The position numbers and the translations under genes are program-made. DNA of 64,000 nt from Smittia aterrima (Eukaryota > Arthropoda > Insecta > Diptera > Chironomidae): NCBI GenBank assembly GCA_033063855.1, contig CP093831.1, positions 9,300,001-9,364,000 on the forward strand. The letters are read 5' to 3'. Positions 35,301 to 48,259 of this stretch are shown piece by piece. Positions within the stretch are counted from its first letter, which is position 1; every line of letters begins with the position of its first letter. The notes under the pieces are model-generated. The model was not told where the DNA came from, did not search any database, and saw nothing but the letters and a program-made list of their open reading frames with translations.

Positions 35301-37823
35301 CCACGCCAAGATCATTTCAAGGTCTGAGAATCTAAACGCATCGTAACTTTCTCACGAGCTTCGGTTCCACTATCACTTGGTTCCCACCAAACAATGAGCA
35401 AAAACATGAAAACTGATAGAAAAAACTCATCCTATTTGCATAAACTTGAAGACAAAAAAGTCGTCAGTGTACAGAAAAAATAATTAATCGATCCTACGAG
35501 AGAATCACACGTTCTTCCTTGAAGATTATTCAAATTCGTTTTTTTCTCAACCCTCACTCGGGCGCTCAGAGCGTCGCATAAAAAAACCCACGTAAGAAAA
35601 CGCGTTGATAAAAAATGCTTGAGACGAGCGCTCCCCCTGAAGACTCGTTTGTTACCTGGCTCATCTCACTCTCATCGCGGACCCCGGTCAAAAAAAACGG
35701 AGTTGAACAATAGGAATATGCAAATAAAGGCCGACAAAAAAAGTTGAAAGGGTTGAGAGATTTCTTGTGTGGACGTTTTTTTTATCTTTAGTGATTGTTT
35801 CTCATAGCGATCTGCATAATAACAAGACGAGGTTCAACTAAAGATGCATGAACAAGCAAAACTTTAATGTTTTAAATAATTTTTTTATGTTGGAAACGAG
35901 AAAAAAATTGTTGCGTGAGAATATTTTGCTTCGTGATTGTTCGATTGAGTAAAAAATTGTTTTGAGATGCTGCAAGGACTTCAAGAGATGAAAAGTATTT
36001 GAAATATTCTGAATGAAATGTTTGCAAGCATTTGCAGAAATTGGTTTACAAAATAATTTCGCAAATTTTTTAAACTTTTTTAATTTTAGGTCTTTGAATA
36101 TTTCTTAATTTCATTTGATCCTGAAAACTCGCGATCATTTCAAGTTTTCTAAACTTCCAAGTCATTGAAACTTTTCTTCTTCTCTTGAAATCTAATCTCG
36201 TTCACCCCTCAGCATCAACTCAAGTTTTCATTAATTGCATAAGAAGAAGCCGAGATCAAGACGGGCTGAGATGAGATGAAGAGCTAGGGTTGCAAAGAAA
36301 GGCGCAGCCTATTCTCGTTTTCCTGCAATTTTTTTATCCAATCAGATCGCATAAAAAATTGTGTATGACTCGAAATCAACTCGAAGCATTGTTGATCGGC
36401 TGAGAATGAAATGCAGAAGAAGAAGTTTCGATGTAACAAAAGGCAACGGGAGAGGGAATGGAAAGACGAATATCGACATAAAAAATGAAAGAAAACCTTA
36501 AATCGCTGAAATGACATTTCGAAACGCATAAAAATATTTTTTCTGCTCCTTCTCCATCGTCTGTTAATTTTTTTCGCCTTTCACATGAAATCAAGATCTG
36601 CTCTAAGTGAAATAAATTTATGGATGCTTGGAATTCCGTTCGAATCTAATGCTGAGAACAATGAGAATGCTTTGAGCAGCGGTCGTGGGGTGAATTAGAG
36701 TTAACTCTTCCTTCGAGACCTAACCGTCCTTTGCGCTTAGACAAACGGTTTCTTGAGCCATATGTTTGGTAACCCGTTTTTTCTATCTTCAATTATTCTA
36801 ATTTTACTTGCTCTGGTTTTCAAAAGGCTCTTGCATATGTCCGGTTAAACAATTTTTTATGACGAACAATATTTTTTATGAAGCAAGAATAAAAAAAAGT
36901 TTAATTGTTCGAATGATTTGAAAGAGAACTTCATCAAACAGAAGGCGCAAATGAAGTATGAACCGAGATCAAAACTGACGGAGTTTGAGTTCTTCATAGT
37001 TAAGTCATTAGATTGTAGACAGATAACTTTTTCTTGAATTGATCGTCAAGATTACAAAGGAAAACTTTCTTGATTAAATATTCTCGACGCGCGACAAAAG
37101 TTTCTTCATTGATTTGAATATTTATTTTCCTCTTAAACTTCTCAAATCTTCATCGAAATATCAAAACTAAATCTTGTTGCTTCTTCTCTTTAAAAATCGC
37201 ATTTGAAGTTAGCGATTTTGCAGTAAAAAATTATCGTCTAACAAAATCGCATTATTTAGCAAGAAATTAATAGCGAGGAATCTTTTTTTGAAGAAATTTT
37301 TTCGTTTGTCGGTTGTGTGTGGCAATAAATGTGCAAGTTTTTGCTGCTGTTCAGACGATAAGGAGCCACACGAAAAGTGGCGTTTTTTCCATCGCTGTGT
37401 CGGTGTCTTTTATCGTTTAGTCTACTTTTTTTTCGCTAACTTCCCTCGGAATGTTCTTTAATGGCCCAGACATGACCATTGACGTAAAAACCAAAAAATC
37501 TTTTCAGTTTTTCTAATTAAACAAAAACAATTTTACTCACTTGTACCATTGCAGTTTCGACTGAGAATCTTTCCAGTTGGTGGAGTCAACACGGGACTCG
37601 AGACTGTAGATGATGACGACACTCGCTTTGGCGTGAGATTGGGATCACTCGACGTTGACGGAATTGAACCGAAGAAGGCACTTTTACCGGCAGATTTATC
37701 ATCTGACGATGAGGGATCAACAATAACTGACGCTGACTTACTCGACGCCGGCGTGCTCGTGATAATTGTTGATGTTGTTGTGATATTTGACGACGTTACC
37801 GAGGATGGTGTCGATTGATCCAT
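32356..37823 (-). CDS. nab: NGFI-A-binding protein (NAB) transcriptional corepressor
   Basis: Exons on the minus strand: 37823-37541, 34610-34509, 34455-33581, 32860-32633, 32580-32356; 570 aa. NAB proteins bind EGR-type zinc-finger factors and repress or modulate them; in flies Nab works in wing and neuron development. The NCD1 domain starts at NEAELQLYRVLQRASLL and includes GGDDVQQLCDAGEEEFLEIM and the start of the SAM-like fold (about residues 103-170). NCD2 spans about 305-380 (PLTLHEVCVNEAAAQICKF). Exon 1 (94 codons, Ser/Thr-rich) lies 2.9 kb upstream. Its phase fits and it opens the protein, but it is the least certain exon. Intron 3 has a striking AAGC-rich composition. Confidence 0.9.
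34611..37540. other. Large first intron of nab
   Basis: A 2.9 kb intron, the longest here, in a window where most introns are about 55 bp. It contains poly(A)/poly(T) runs and no supported ORF. Its length suggests regulatory content, as expected for a developmental gene, but I cannot name sites. Confidence 0.55.
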
Positions 37824-39510
37824 TTACAGAGGAATCCGGACAATTATCAAGTAATTTCGAGTTTTTTGTTTAACGCAAAGAAAAGAAAATTTTCGTAATT
37901 AAAATTCTGAACATAATCAAAATGAATTTGGAAGAATCAACGCGGGAAATCTACGACGGAAGGCCAAAAGGAATTTTTCTGATTTTCTAAGTCACGTGCG
38001 AAATTTTGCTAACTAATTTAATTAACGAGGGAAATTGTTTGCCAAAGTTTTTCTAAAAAGCGGAGAAACTAAATTTTAATAAAATTTTGAAAAAAGATTC
38101 CGTTCTCGATGCACTCGATGTTGATAATCCTTTGTTAATTGCACAGATCGAAGTTAATTTTTGTCTAATTTGTGGTTTTTGCGACGAGGCACAACTATCC
38201 AGTTCGATAATAAAAATATATCTGACCGAGAAAAGTCTTCTCTTGAACTCGTGATGGCTCGAAACTCCGTAAGATCATCAGTTTGTTAAAACGAGTTAAT
38301 TTATGCCCCGTGAGTTACTTACATGCTCATTCTTTACACTCCGCCTTAAAGCTTCGTCCGTTTTATAGCAAAACTGTTTTTATATTTCAAGATCTCTTGA
38401 GAGAGCGACTCGTTGCACAAGCAAGAGAGAGAGGCTCACAAAAACTTTCAATGCACAAACATAAGCTTTCATGCTGTGCGGAGCAAAAAGTCTTCGTTGC
38501 TCTCTCTTTTATAGCATTCGTCGCGATGAGAAAGAAACGTTCTTTTTGTAAAAATATTTATCGTTTATTTTCCGTTGTTAATCATTCTCTGAGTCCACGA
38601 GGAGGAAAAAATTATCAGCCGCTCGGAACTTTTTCATTCCGTCTTCCTACATGGAGATAATTTATTGCATTTTAATAGTTTTTGCTTATTGATTACCCGA
38701 AGTTTTTGTGCCGCTCGATGCAATGAAGAGCATAAAGCGTAAATGCCTCCAATATTTATAAGTCGTTCGACTTTTTTTTGGGCGAAAAGCTGATGAAAAA
38801 TTCAAGATGCATTGGATGCCTTTGTTGAGATTTTTTTTTCGGGTGTTTCGAAAAGGGTTGAGAGTCGCTTGTTAAGAAGTTCATCTTCGTTTGTTCACGT
38901 CTATCAAGATCTTTGTGGTTTCCTTCAATCCTTCAATAAACTTCTAATCATCCCTGAACATCTTTTCTTCTCATCGGCACACGAACAACAAAACCAAACG
39001 CCGATGATGATGAAAGGAGGAAAAAGTATAAATATGTAAGAGTCGATCGGTAGCGAGACAAGTAAAAACGCCTCTCGCTTTTTAAGTTGAGCGGGAGAAC
39101 ATTCTTCGATCTCATAAAGCAACTCGCGAGGAAATATTGGAATTGAATTTGAAAAGACTTTTCGCGACGAAAAACGAGTCTGTCGCGAACTGAAAAAGAT
39201 TTTTTTTCTCGCTCCGATTGCAGTGCGATCTTACATAAATTAGCTTTTTCCATTGATCGAACACAAAAGATATTGAATTTTTATTTGATATTTTTTCTTC
39301 CTTTATTTCTTCATTTCAAGCCGATAAGGTTTTGATTTTCCTTTTCTCACGATTGTTCTTTTGTCTGTTTTTGCTCGCGATCGTCTTTAAGAAAGGATCG
39401 CTGATTTGTTTTATAATTTAGCTTACAAACTATTTTTCATTCTCTCTCTCGCTCGCGTGGATCGATAGCAAACATAATTCTACGTCATCTTACAGCTAGC
39501 GACATTAAGA
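37824..39510. other. nab upstream region / mas 3' flank
   Basis: A 1.7 kb spacer. An open frame of 125 codons on the plus strand (38283-38660) shows no domain or splice context, so I treat it as chance. Otherwise AT-rich non-coding sequence. Confidence 0.5.
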
Positions 39511-42500
39511 TCATGAATTATTCACACTAATTATCTGATTAATCCATCCGATGAATGATGACACTTTCACGTAAACGCCAGGGACGTCTTCGCGACCGCA
39601 ACTGTAAATAATTGATGAGATTGACTGAGATGAGTTTCTGATTTTGACGATTGATTGACAAGTTTCTCACCCGAATCCCCAACTGACGAGACCAGCGAGT
39701 TCGAAAAATCCGTCATCTTGACAAACGAGTGGACCTAGAGTGGGAAAATAAAATTAGAACCTTTCAAATTAAATTAAAGGTCAGTTAATGGGAACTTACC
39801 GCCGCCGTCTCCCTGTAAATAAATAAACAAAATATTTAAAAAATATGATTTTATTTAAAAAAAAGTTTCATCTTACTTGACAGGCGTCATTTCCTGAAAT
39901 TCCACCAGCGCAAAAACTTGAAGCTGGTAGAATAAAAATCTTCTCTGTCACTGCGTTGATTTTACGAATGCATTCTGTGTCACTGACAATTGGAATTTCT
40001 GCTTCGCGAACTCTCAGAGGAATTGGACCAGATTCGCCCATGTAACCGTAACCAGTGACAGTGCAACGCTTTCCAGCTGCGTGACTCACACCGCGAGCTG
40101 GCAAACAAACTAGACAAACGCCTTCCTTCAAATCTGCTTGTCCCAGAAGCTTTAACAATGCGATGTCATTGTCAAGTGTTTGACTGTTGTGATTGTGATG
40201 AATGTAAGTCGTCGCAACTTTAAGTGTTTGAGCTCCTGGGCTTCCGTACTTTCTCGTCAAATCGTAGTCACCAACTCGAACGTAAATTGCGTCACCAGAT
40301 CGAACGATATTTGTGACGCAATGTGCTGCAGTCAATACCCATTGTGTTCCAATCAACGCTCCCCCACACAAATATTGATTCTGTGAGTTGATTAAAGCAA
40401 CCTGCCAACACCACTCTCCGTTCTCGCCATCTTCACCCCCAACGACTCTTGCCTGTCTATGACTCACAGCTATGCTTCTCGAGTTATGATGTGGAAGGTC
40501 AAATGAGAAGGTCGTGTTGTCATCATAAACAATTGGAATCGGAACGATGCTACTTCCTAGAACAAGTCTCTCTGTGTTCTTCATCTTGTAAACCTGAGCA
40601 ACTTCTTTTTCGAAATCATGCTCGCTGCTGCGTTTTGACCTTGACGTTGAATTTCCTTCCAAGACTAGATATTCTTTGGCTGTTCGAATCGTTCCTTTCA
40701 CTCCACAAACATATTTCGAGTAAGGCGGCGGACGAGGTGACGTTGTTGGTTCGACTATTTCGTAAGGAATTGATGACGGTTGTGGTGGAATCGTGGGCTC
40801 GTAAACATTCTGAGGTGGCGGATAATTGTTTTGTGGATAATTGTTTGCAGGATTGACGGGGTATGGGTTGGGATTAGTGGGAGGCGGCGGATAATTGCTT
40901 GGCGCTTGTGGATAATTGTTGTTCGGAGTGTTGTAATATTGTTGAGGATGAGGATAGTTTGGATTTACTGGGCCAAGATTTGGATTGTACGCGTACGTTT
41001 GATTTCTGTTATGTTTGTCTAATTGTTCTTGGATTTTCGTTTTCGGCGCACAGCACTGAGTTCCCGATTTTTTGCATTTGAACATTTCAGTCATCTCAGC
41101 ATTTCTAAAGCAAGTGAAGCTCAACAAACTGACGATACACGATCCAGGACATTCTTCTCGAGGATCAGGTGGCGATGTCACTGGAGCTTGAGTTGTTTGT
41201 GGTGGACGTCTCGTTGTTGGTCGAGGTCTGTGCGTCGCTGGAACTCTCGTATTGTCACAGCAAACTGATCCACTCTTACAAGTCGCAGTTCTTTGAATAA
41301 CAACTAAAAAGTTCCGCTCAATTTAATTTCAGTCAGAGAAGAAATTACTTTTATTACTCACCAGCAGGTTTTTCACAGAAAGCTGCCATGATATTGAGTA
41401 AACAGAAACCAGGGCATCTCGGAAGTGGAGGCTAAGAAGAACAGCACGTGAAGCATAAATTTAAAAGAAAAGACGACTAATTGCATACCGGCGTTGTGAC
41501 CCGTTGAGTTGTTGATACGACTTCTTTATCATTCGCTCCGCCAGCGGGCATACAACAACTTCCTTCATTTGGACAGAACGCGTTTGTATCAATGTCATCA
41601 CAGAAGAGAGCGAACAGTCCACTGACACACTCGCCTTCACACTCGTTGAACACTTGACCTTGACCGTTGTTCGCTACTGGCTTCTGTGATTGAGGCTTCT
41701 TCGTCGATTGAGGCTTCGAGTACTTCGATGGCGGTGGATTTGTTTTGGACTTTGGTGGATCAGCGTGAACCTATTGAAAAATGAAATGTGTGAAGTCGTG
41801 AAGTCGCACTTTCAATCAACAGAACATACTTTCTCTGAGACTTTCTGAGGCTTCACTGGCGTTTTGCTCGAGTTTTGTGATCCAATCAACACTCTTAAGT
41901 CGGGATTATCCATGTAGGAGTCTTTTGCAACGCAGCACTTTGTTCCAATTTTGCACAAGTCTGGAGTTTTCAAATAAGCTTCGCAGTAATCGGCGATTCG
42001 ATCAGCAACGCACACGCCCGGGCAATCGTTGTCCTTCTTGTCGTTGTTCTTGTTTACGCTGCTGCTTTCTTTCACACGCTCTGTAGTCGGACGAGGCGTT
42101 GTTGTTGTTGTGTGTCTTTGCGTAGGTCGATACGTTGATGTTGTTAAATTCGCCGCTAGTTTGAAACCAATTTTTAAATCCATGAATTAAATTTTATAAA
42201 AGTTCTTACCAGCTGAGCTGCTTTCCACGCAACATTTCATGCTCGAAGTTGGACATGGAATATCTTCTAGAACTTCATAGCAAATTAGAGTTGCGAGCGC
42301 GTGTACGCAAACTCCTGGACAGTCTTTTGAGTTCTCTGTTGAGGTGATTGTGTCAAGAAGGCCTTTGCGAATATTCGCCAGAAAAGAAAGTGAAAACGTT
42401 AGCTCATTTATCTCATTCGCCATTCACATCATCATCATCCAAAGTTCCTGTTGCATGATTAACTTAAACGCTTTTGCAATCTCTTCTTCGCTCAATCGTG

Positions 42501-43012
42501 TTGTGTGTGCGATGAGTCAGAAATGGAGTCGGAAAGGAAAAGAATAACTGTTGACATAGAAAACTGCTAGTTCAATGTGAATTGAAGAAGAACTTTCAAG
42601 TCCAATCGCGCATATTTCACTTTTTCGACGTCGTTTGACGGAATTTAAAAATTTCACACCGTAAGCAGTCAATCGAAAACTGAGTCATTGTGTCAAAACG
42701 TTCATTAACCTTTCGCTGCTTTCTTCAACGTAAGTGCTAATTTCCAATCAGAATTCAACGATCAAGAATCGTCGTGTGGATCAGGGAGACAGTCGAGCAC
42801 ATATCAAGTTCCAAAATATTCCGTTACTTAGACACACATAGGAGCGAAGACTTGAGTTGATATATTCAACAATAACAGTAAATAGGGCTCTCCCCTTGCT
42901 TCTTATAAGACGTTCTTGTTCTACCTGATAGGAAACTTCCTGCGAGTGAATCGTCCTGTGCCCTCGAATATGATGTGACGAGAAGTAATGTTAATCCTAC
43001 AATTATCTTCAT
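39511..43012 (-). CDS. mas: Masquerade, multi-CLIP serine protease homolog
   Basis: Nine exons on the minus strand: 43012-42925, 42362-42210, 42155-41830, 41770-41489, 41431-41362, 41303-39877, 39812-39800, 39734-39671, 39601-39511; 837 aa. This is a secreted non-catalytic protease homolog that in flies acts in muscle attachment and axon guidance. Signal peptide MKIIVGLTLLLVTSYSRAQ, then DSLAGSFLSGLLDTITS as in fly Mas. Five disulfide-knotted CLIP domains are seen (starting CPGVCVHAL, CPGVCVADR, CEGECVSGL, CPGFCLLNI, CPGSCIVSL), separated by Pro/Thr-rich linkers. The S1 domain begins VVGGEDGENGEW and keeps His (AAHC) and Asp (NDIALL) but has GDGGGP, with Gly replacing the catalytic Ser. That motif sits on a 13-nt microexon. 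Confidence 0.93.
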
Positions 43013-43985
43013 CTTAAACTATTTATTTTTTGTCCTTCGCTAACTATCGCGATTTATTTTATTCGCAATTCTTCTGTTCCACTTGTCGATGTTCTTTCAC
43101 TTTTTTTGTAATAATTTTAACCGAAAAACCACAAAATTCCTTCACATATTCGCTGCACCGAGCGACGATCTATCAATCCACGCAACAAATCGAAGACTGA
43201 AGAAAATTTATTCAACGGATGGGAGGAAAGAAGAATTCTCTTCAATAATAATATTATTAATTTCTTATGTTCTTCTTCTCGTTCGGGAAAGAAAGAAACC
43301 GTTAGCGAGTCGATTCTCGTGTGGTGTGTGAGTTCATACACGTAAATCGTTAGCTACACTCTCCGATCATGTGAAGTAATACTTTTCACCGAAAAAAAAA
43401 ATATCAACGAGAAAAATACACTTTGCAGACTTGAGAGCTGTTGACTCGTTCGCGGACAATTTCGTACTGTCGGCGTCTTCAACTTTCTTACTTTCTTACG
43501 CATCGAAGCAATCTCTCAAGAGAAATGACCTTGGAATGTTTTTTTTGAGCACCGACAAAAAAAAATTAAGCAGAACCAAAGAAGAAAAGAATTCTTCTCA
43601 TTAAAAATTTCACTTGTAACACATTTCAGAGATTCTCCTCCTTCCAGAGTTGCCGCACGAAACTGAAATCGTTGGTTGCGAAATCGAGAAAAACAAGAAC
43701 TTGCATTGACGTTGATGATGAGATAATAACTGTTAGGAAAGTAGGTGAGACGAGATTCCAAAAGCAATCGATCGACAAGGCATTGGCTGTTAGAAACACG
43801 AAGATAAAAGTTGCATCTTTATTCCTTTCTTTGCGAACAACATCATTGCATCATTGTCGTTCATCGAACGAGCATAAACTTTTGAAAAAATTAAATCAAC
43901 TTGAGGTGATGAACATTAAACGTTATTGCTTTCTTCATCAAACATTAAACAGCACACGCTTGAGTTAATTGATGATCTTTGATCG
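43013..43985. other. Spacer upstream of mas / 3' of the kinesin
   Basis: A 973 bp AT-rich spacer holding the mas promoter and the kinesin 3' flank. Overlapping short frames on both strands look random. Confidence 0.5.
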
Positions 43986-46826
43986 TTACCACACAGGCTT
44001 TGAGTTTGGAGGATTAGCTGCGAATAGAAAGCAAAGGGAAGAGAAAGAGAAGAAATGAGTTATTAATCATTCGAGAAGGGAACGAAAATGGGTCACGAGG
44101 AAAAGGGGCGAGAGTCGATAGTCCCGTAATTGCGACCTTGAGTACAACACGAAACACAAACAAGAGAATAAATGAATTCTTAAACATCTCGCTTACCATT
44201 CAAATTCATATTCCAAGGAGGATGATTTGTCTTCTTGAAGAAGTTTCCCCCTGCGTACCAAGTCTTGTTCATGATGGTCCCTTCATCGAAAGAGTTCTTT
44301 AGGTTCTGTTGCGACAAATCTTTCCACGCTCGACTCTGATGAATTAATTTCTCAATGCGTTTCGGACGAAAGTAGGTCAATGCGATATCGATGTCCTTTT
44401 CTTTTTCGTTGTTTTCATCGCAACTGTCGAATGAGTCATTAAGATATTCCAAACGCGCCGGTGCTGTTAATGACGAATTGTTGTCGCGACTTTTCACGCT
44501 TTCTGTGCTGCTTGGTGGAGGCCTAGGCGAACGCGATGTGGCTGGGGGCAATTTCACGTGCATGATTAAGCTTTCCGGAATTTTCCACTTTTTTAAATCG
44601 TCGACCCACGTTGATTCGGTTTTGATGTAATCGATGTTCCACACTCGACCGTCTCTTTTGAGTATTGGACTTATTTTCTCAAAAAATTGTTCGTAAAATT
44701 TATTTCTCTTCTCGAGTCGTCTCATCGATTCAAGATAATCAGCGCGATCGAGTTGAAATTCTCCCTGTAAGTCGACAATCTCACGTTCGAGTGATCTTAT
44801 CTTTTGTCTTTGATGCTTGAGCAGCTCAGTTTTTGCAACGATCTCTTGATGAATGTCAGTGTAGTGTGCTTGAAGAAGATCGCGGTCTTCTGTTTGCTCA
44901 ATTCGATTCAACAAGTTACCCAAAGCACTGTTAAACAAATAAAAATAATTCTCAGGTGGAGAAAGAAATGGCAAAGAAAATAAAAGAATCTCACTTCAGT
45001 TTCTTTTGAGCCGCGAGCTTCTTCTTGTATCGTTTCTCTTTCAATTGCGTATCGTTCGCTCGTTCGCCTCCTATCAAAATATCTTTGATCGATTTTATCC
45101 GATCGGTTATCTTGTTTTCATCTTTTGGAACATCCGATGACCTGACAGCGCTTTCAGACGCTTTGACGCTTTCGCTGACTTCGTAAAGTTTTTCTTCGTA
45201 TTCACGCTTTAGCTCGCTCATGCCTGTTTGGGATGAAATGATTTTTGTCGATTTTTTCAAGTCAGAAAAATGTTTTTATCTTACTTTGTATCAACTCCTC
45301 CTTCTCTTTCTTCTGTTGTTCATGTTCTTTCCTTAATTTCTGAGCCTTTTCTTCGAATTCTTTTTCAATCTTCAACTTTTCTTTCTCGATTTGCTCTTGG
45401 ATGTCAACAACTTGAAGATCGTTATCGATTTGATTTCCGCCAGACTTTTCGAGCATCTTTCTCAGCATATTGATCTCGTTTTGATATTCACGAAGCATTG
45501 CGTCTTTTGGGTCTTCATTGATTTTTGGTTTGTTAGCGATGTTCTTGGCTCTCGACGCATATCGCAAGGTTGACAAGGTTTCTTCATAATTGTAATCGGC
45601 CGGAGATATGCACGCGACCATCTGGAAAATTACGTTTGATTGATTGAGATCGTCGACTCGGAAGAATTCTTCTTACCAAAGTTTTAGTGTTTCCGCCTAA
45701 AGAATCTTGAAGAAGCCTCGTCAGTTTCGAGTCGCGGTATGGCACATGCTTAGTTTTCCCATCGACCTGTCAATGTCACAAAAAAGTTTCAAGAGAAATT
45801 ACCGAGAAAATTATTTTTGTCAATTACCAAGGCTGAGATCACATTTCCCAAGGCTGAGAGACTCAAATTAATCTTCGTCGCTTCTTTCATTCTTTCACCA
45901 GTCGCTCCAGTTTTGTTTGCTCTTTCACTTCCTGCTAAATCAACAAGATTGAGTTTTCCTCTTCGGATCATGCAATCGTCAACTTCTCCTTTCTCGTTTG
46001 GCGACTTGGAAATTTGTTCGACGTTTATGATAAAAATACTGTGCGATCTTGAGCTTCCCGCTGTAATCGAAAGAAAATCGATAAAGCAGCTTTGCTTTAC
46101 TAAGCAGAAAATGTCAATTACCGTTCATCAAAGTGGCTCCGACTTTCCTGTTCTTCGCTCCAAACAGCAAAAGTTGTTCACACTCAGCCACATTATGAAC
46201 AGGATGTCGACTCAACGACTCGACGATGACTCCTTCCGTAGGATTTTCTTTAAGTTTCAAACTGTTTTGTGTATCGTTATTTAGCAAGTCGCGGACATTT
46301 TCATTGTAAATCTCAAGGTAGCTCACGACGACAAGATATCTAATGTCATGAGCGACACTTATTGCTTCGAAAAGGTGCTCGAAAGCATTTGAAATGATCC
46401 CGTGATTCTTAGTGGTGTGAAGTTTGTGTGGATCGATCTCCTGTCCGTCAACAAGTTTCGATAAGTCGGGTCCCTGCATGGTGTGTGATTTGCCACAGCC
46501 TGTTTGGCCATAAGCGAAAATCGTGCTGTTATATCCTTCGAGCACGCTCTCAACGAGCGAATAGCAAATGTCGCCGTAAATCGTTTCATTCGAAGAATTT
46601 CCATCGTAAGCGCTGTCGAAGACAAATTGTTTTTCCGGAGCTTTCTTATCCGACGGATTTTCCAAATAAACTTTACATTCCTCGATACGTACGATTGCCT
46701 AGACAAAAGTTATCAATATCCACATGAAGGGTAATTAGATACGTCGACACAAACCTGACATTTCAACTTCTCTTCCTTCTCATTTTTCGGTCGACAACGG
46801 ACAATGACTTTTACAAGTTCAGACAT
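43986..46826 (-). CDS. KIF17: Kinesin-2 family motor, KIF17/OSM-3-like
   Basis: Eight exons on the minus strand: 46826-46755, 46698-46122, 46060-45828, 45766-45677, 45621-45285, 45223-44995, 44927-44197, 44017-43986 (TAA); 766 aa. This is a plus-end microtubule motor, in other animals used for transport in cilia and dendrites. Motor domain about 1-340: P-loop GQTGCGKS at 88-95, switch I SSRSHSIF, switch II LVDLAGSER, then HVPYRDSKLTRLLQDSLGGN. The sequence after the neck (NKPKINEDPKDAMLREYQ) is typical of KIF17. Lys/Glu-rich coiled coils follow, then a tail with RDGRVWNIDYIKTES and WKIP, also found in kinesin-2 tails. In insects this type is expected in ciliated sensory neurons and sperm (inference). 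Confidence 0.9.
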
Positions 46827-48259
46827 CGAGTAATTGTAGTAACGACCTCCGAAACTTTGGATTATTCAGGATCGAGAATCAAATCATAGTCAGAAGGCAC
46901 ATGAGTGAACCTGAGAGAAGGAAACAAACCTTTGTAAATTATTCACCTTCGACCGTTTATTCTTTTTGGTAATCAAATATCGGAACAAGGTTCATGAATT
47001 AATAACTAGAGCAACGTGTTCTGTGTGTGGTCGTACACCAATTATGGCATTGAATTGTCAATGGACATGTCCTCGCGTCACAATAATGTCCATAAACTTG
47101 ATTATAGATGAATCGATATTCGAAAGTTATTGAATCTTTTATTAATCGCGATGATCTAAGGCCGAAGTTAATTTAATTAAATTTAAAAATATTTTCGGGA
47201 AACCTTTTCAAGGACTTCAAGAAGAAAACTCTCAGTTCATTAACTTTTGATTCTTACTTTTCACTTTTTTTTGTTTTCCTTTCTCGCGCAAAACTTAAAG
47301 CTTTCAAGAAATATTCCTGAGTTTTCTCGAAAGCTAAACAAATTCCTGTTGTGCACAATAAAAAATCTTCCACGAAATATTTTCTCGATCTCAATGGATT
47401 GACTACAAACAACGAACTGACAATATTTCAGCGTTTTGTTTGGGTCGAGTGGCGATATTTGAGAAGCGTGATAAGCAAACCAGTCGTGGCAACTGAAAGC
47501 TCGTCAACAATACGCCTCGACCTACGTTAACCATAAAAAATCCTTTTGAAGCCCTGAAGCAAATGTTGTGGCTCGCTTTTGTCGCCATTAACAACACGCT
47601 GAGGGAAAATTTACTTTTCGCTTTCGTTTCATTAATAATTTAAGTTTTGTACTTGAAAACTTCGACCGATCTCACCCTCAGTCAAGTGGTCTATGGCGTC
47701 AAATGTTTTTGTAATTAAGTCTCGTTACAAATGAATTTCTCCGATCAAATTTCGGGACTGTTCCTTGACACACAAATCGTCGAAAATTATATTAGGATTT
47801 CACAAGGATTTTCCACGACGACGAAAATTGTCAACGGTAAAACCTCAACTGTTTCGGTATTTCCCCATCAAAACTGCGTTGGAAGTAAAAGTATCGCTTT
47901 ATGAACATTCGTGATTATCTTTCCTTTCAGATCTGATAATTGTCCATTGTTGCACGTTATGAGTGAAAGCAAAACGGCGGTATGCGCTTTTTTTGCTGTT
48001 GCCGTCATTGATATTTCTGTCTGATGATTCAAGATAGAATAGAATCCGCTTACTCGAAGCTTCTGAATGGTTGACATTGAAACTTTTTATCATGGAATGA
48101 ATAATTTTGCTGAAATGAAATCAAAACTTTTTCCTATTTTTAATCTGCAATCTCAACTTTTTATTTCTAATATGGCTCAGTCGTTGTTGGTCTAATTTTC
48201 TATTCATAACTGCTTTTAATTGCTTAATGCAACTGACAACAAAAATCTGGGTAAAATGA
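46827..48259. other. Spacer upstream of the kinesin / 3' of the GMC oxidoreductase
   Basis: About 1.4 kb of AT-rich sequence. Short frames (for example 47403-47597 and 47868-48077) show no family signature or splice partners. Confidence 0.5.

Noticed and set aside
37549..37818. Plus-strand 89-codon frame
   Set aside because: It is the antisense shadow of the Ser/Thr-rich first exon of nab; its Asp/Val-rich content is the complement of Ser/Thr codons.
38283..38660. 125-codon plus-strand ORF
   Set aside because: No domain, no splice context, and residue composition resembling random AT-rich sequence.
40449..41268. Several plus-strand frames rich in Trp, Ile and Val
   Set aside because: They are antisense to the Pro/Asn-rich linker and CLIP exons of masquerade.
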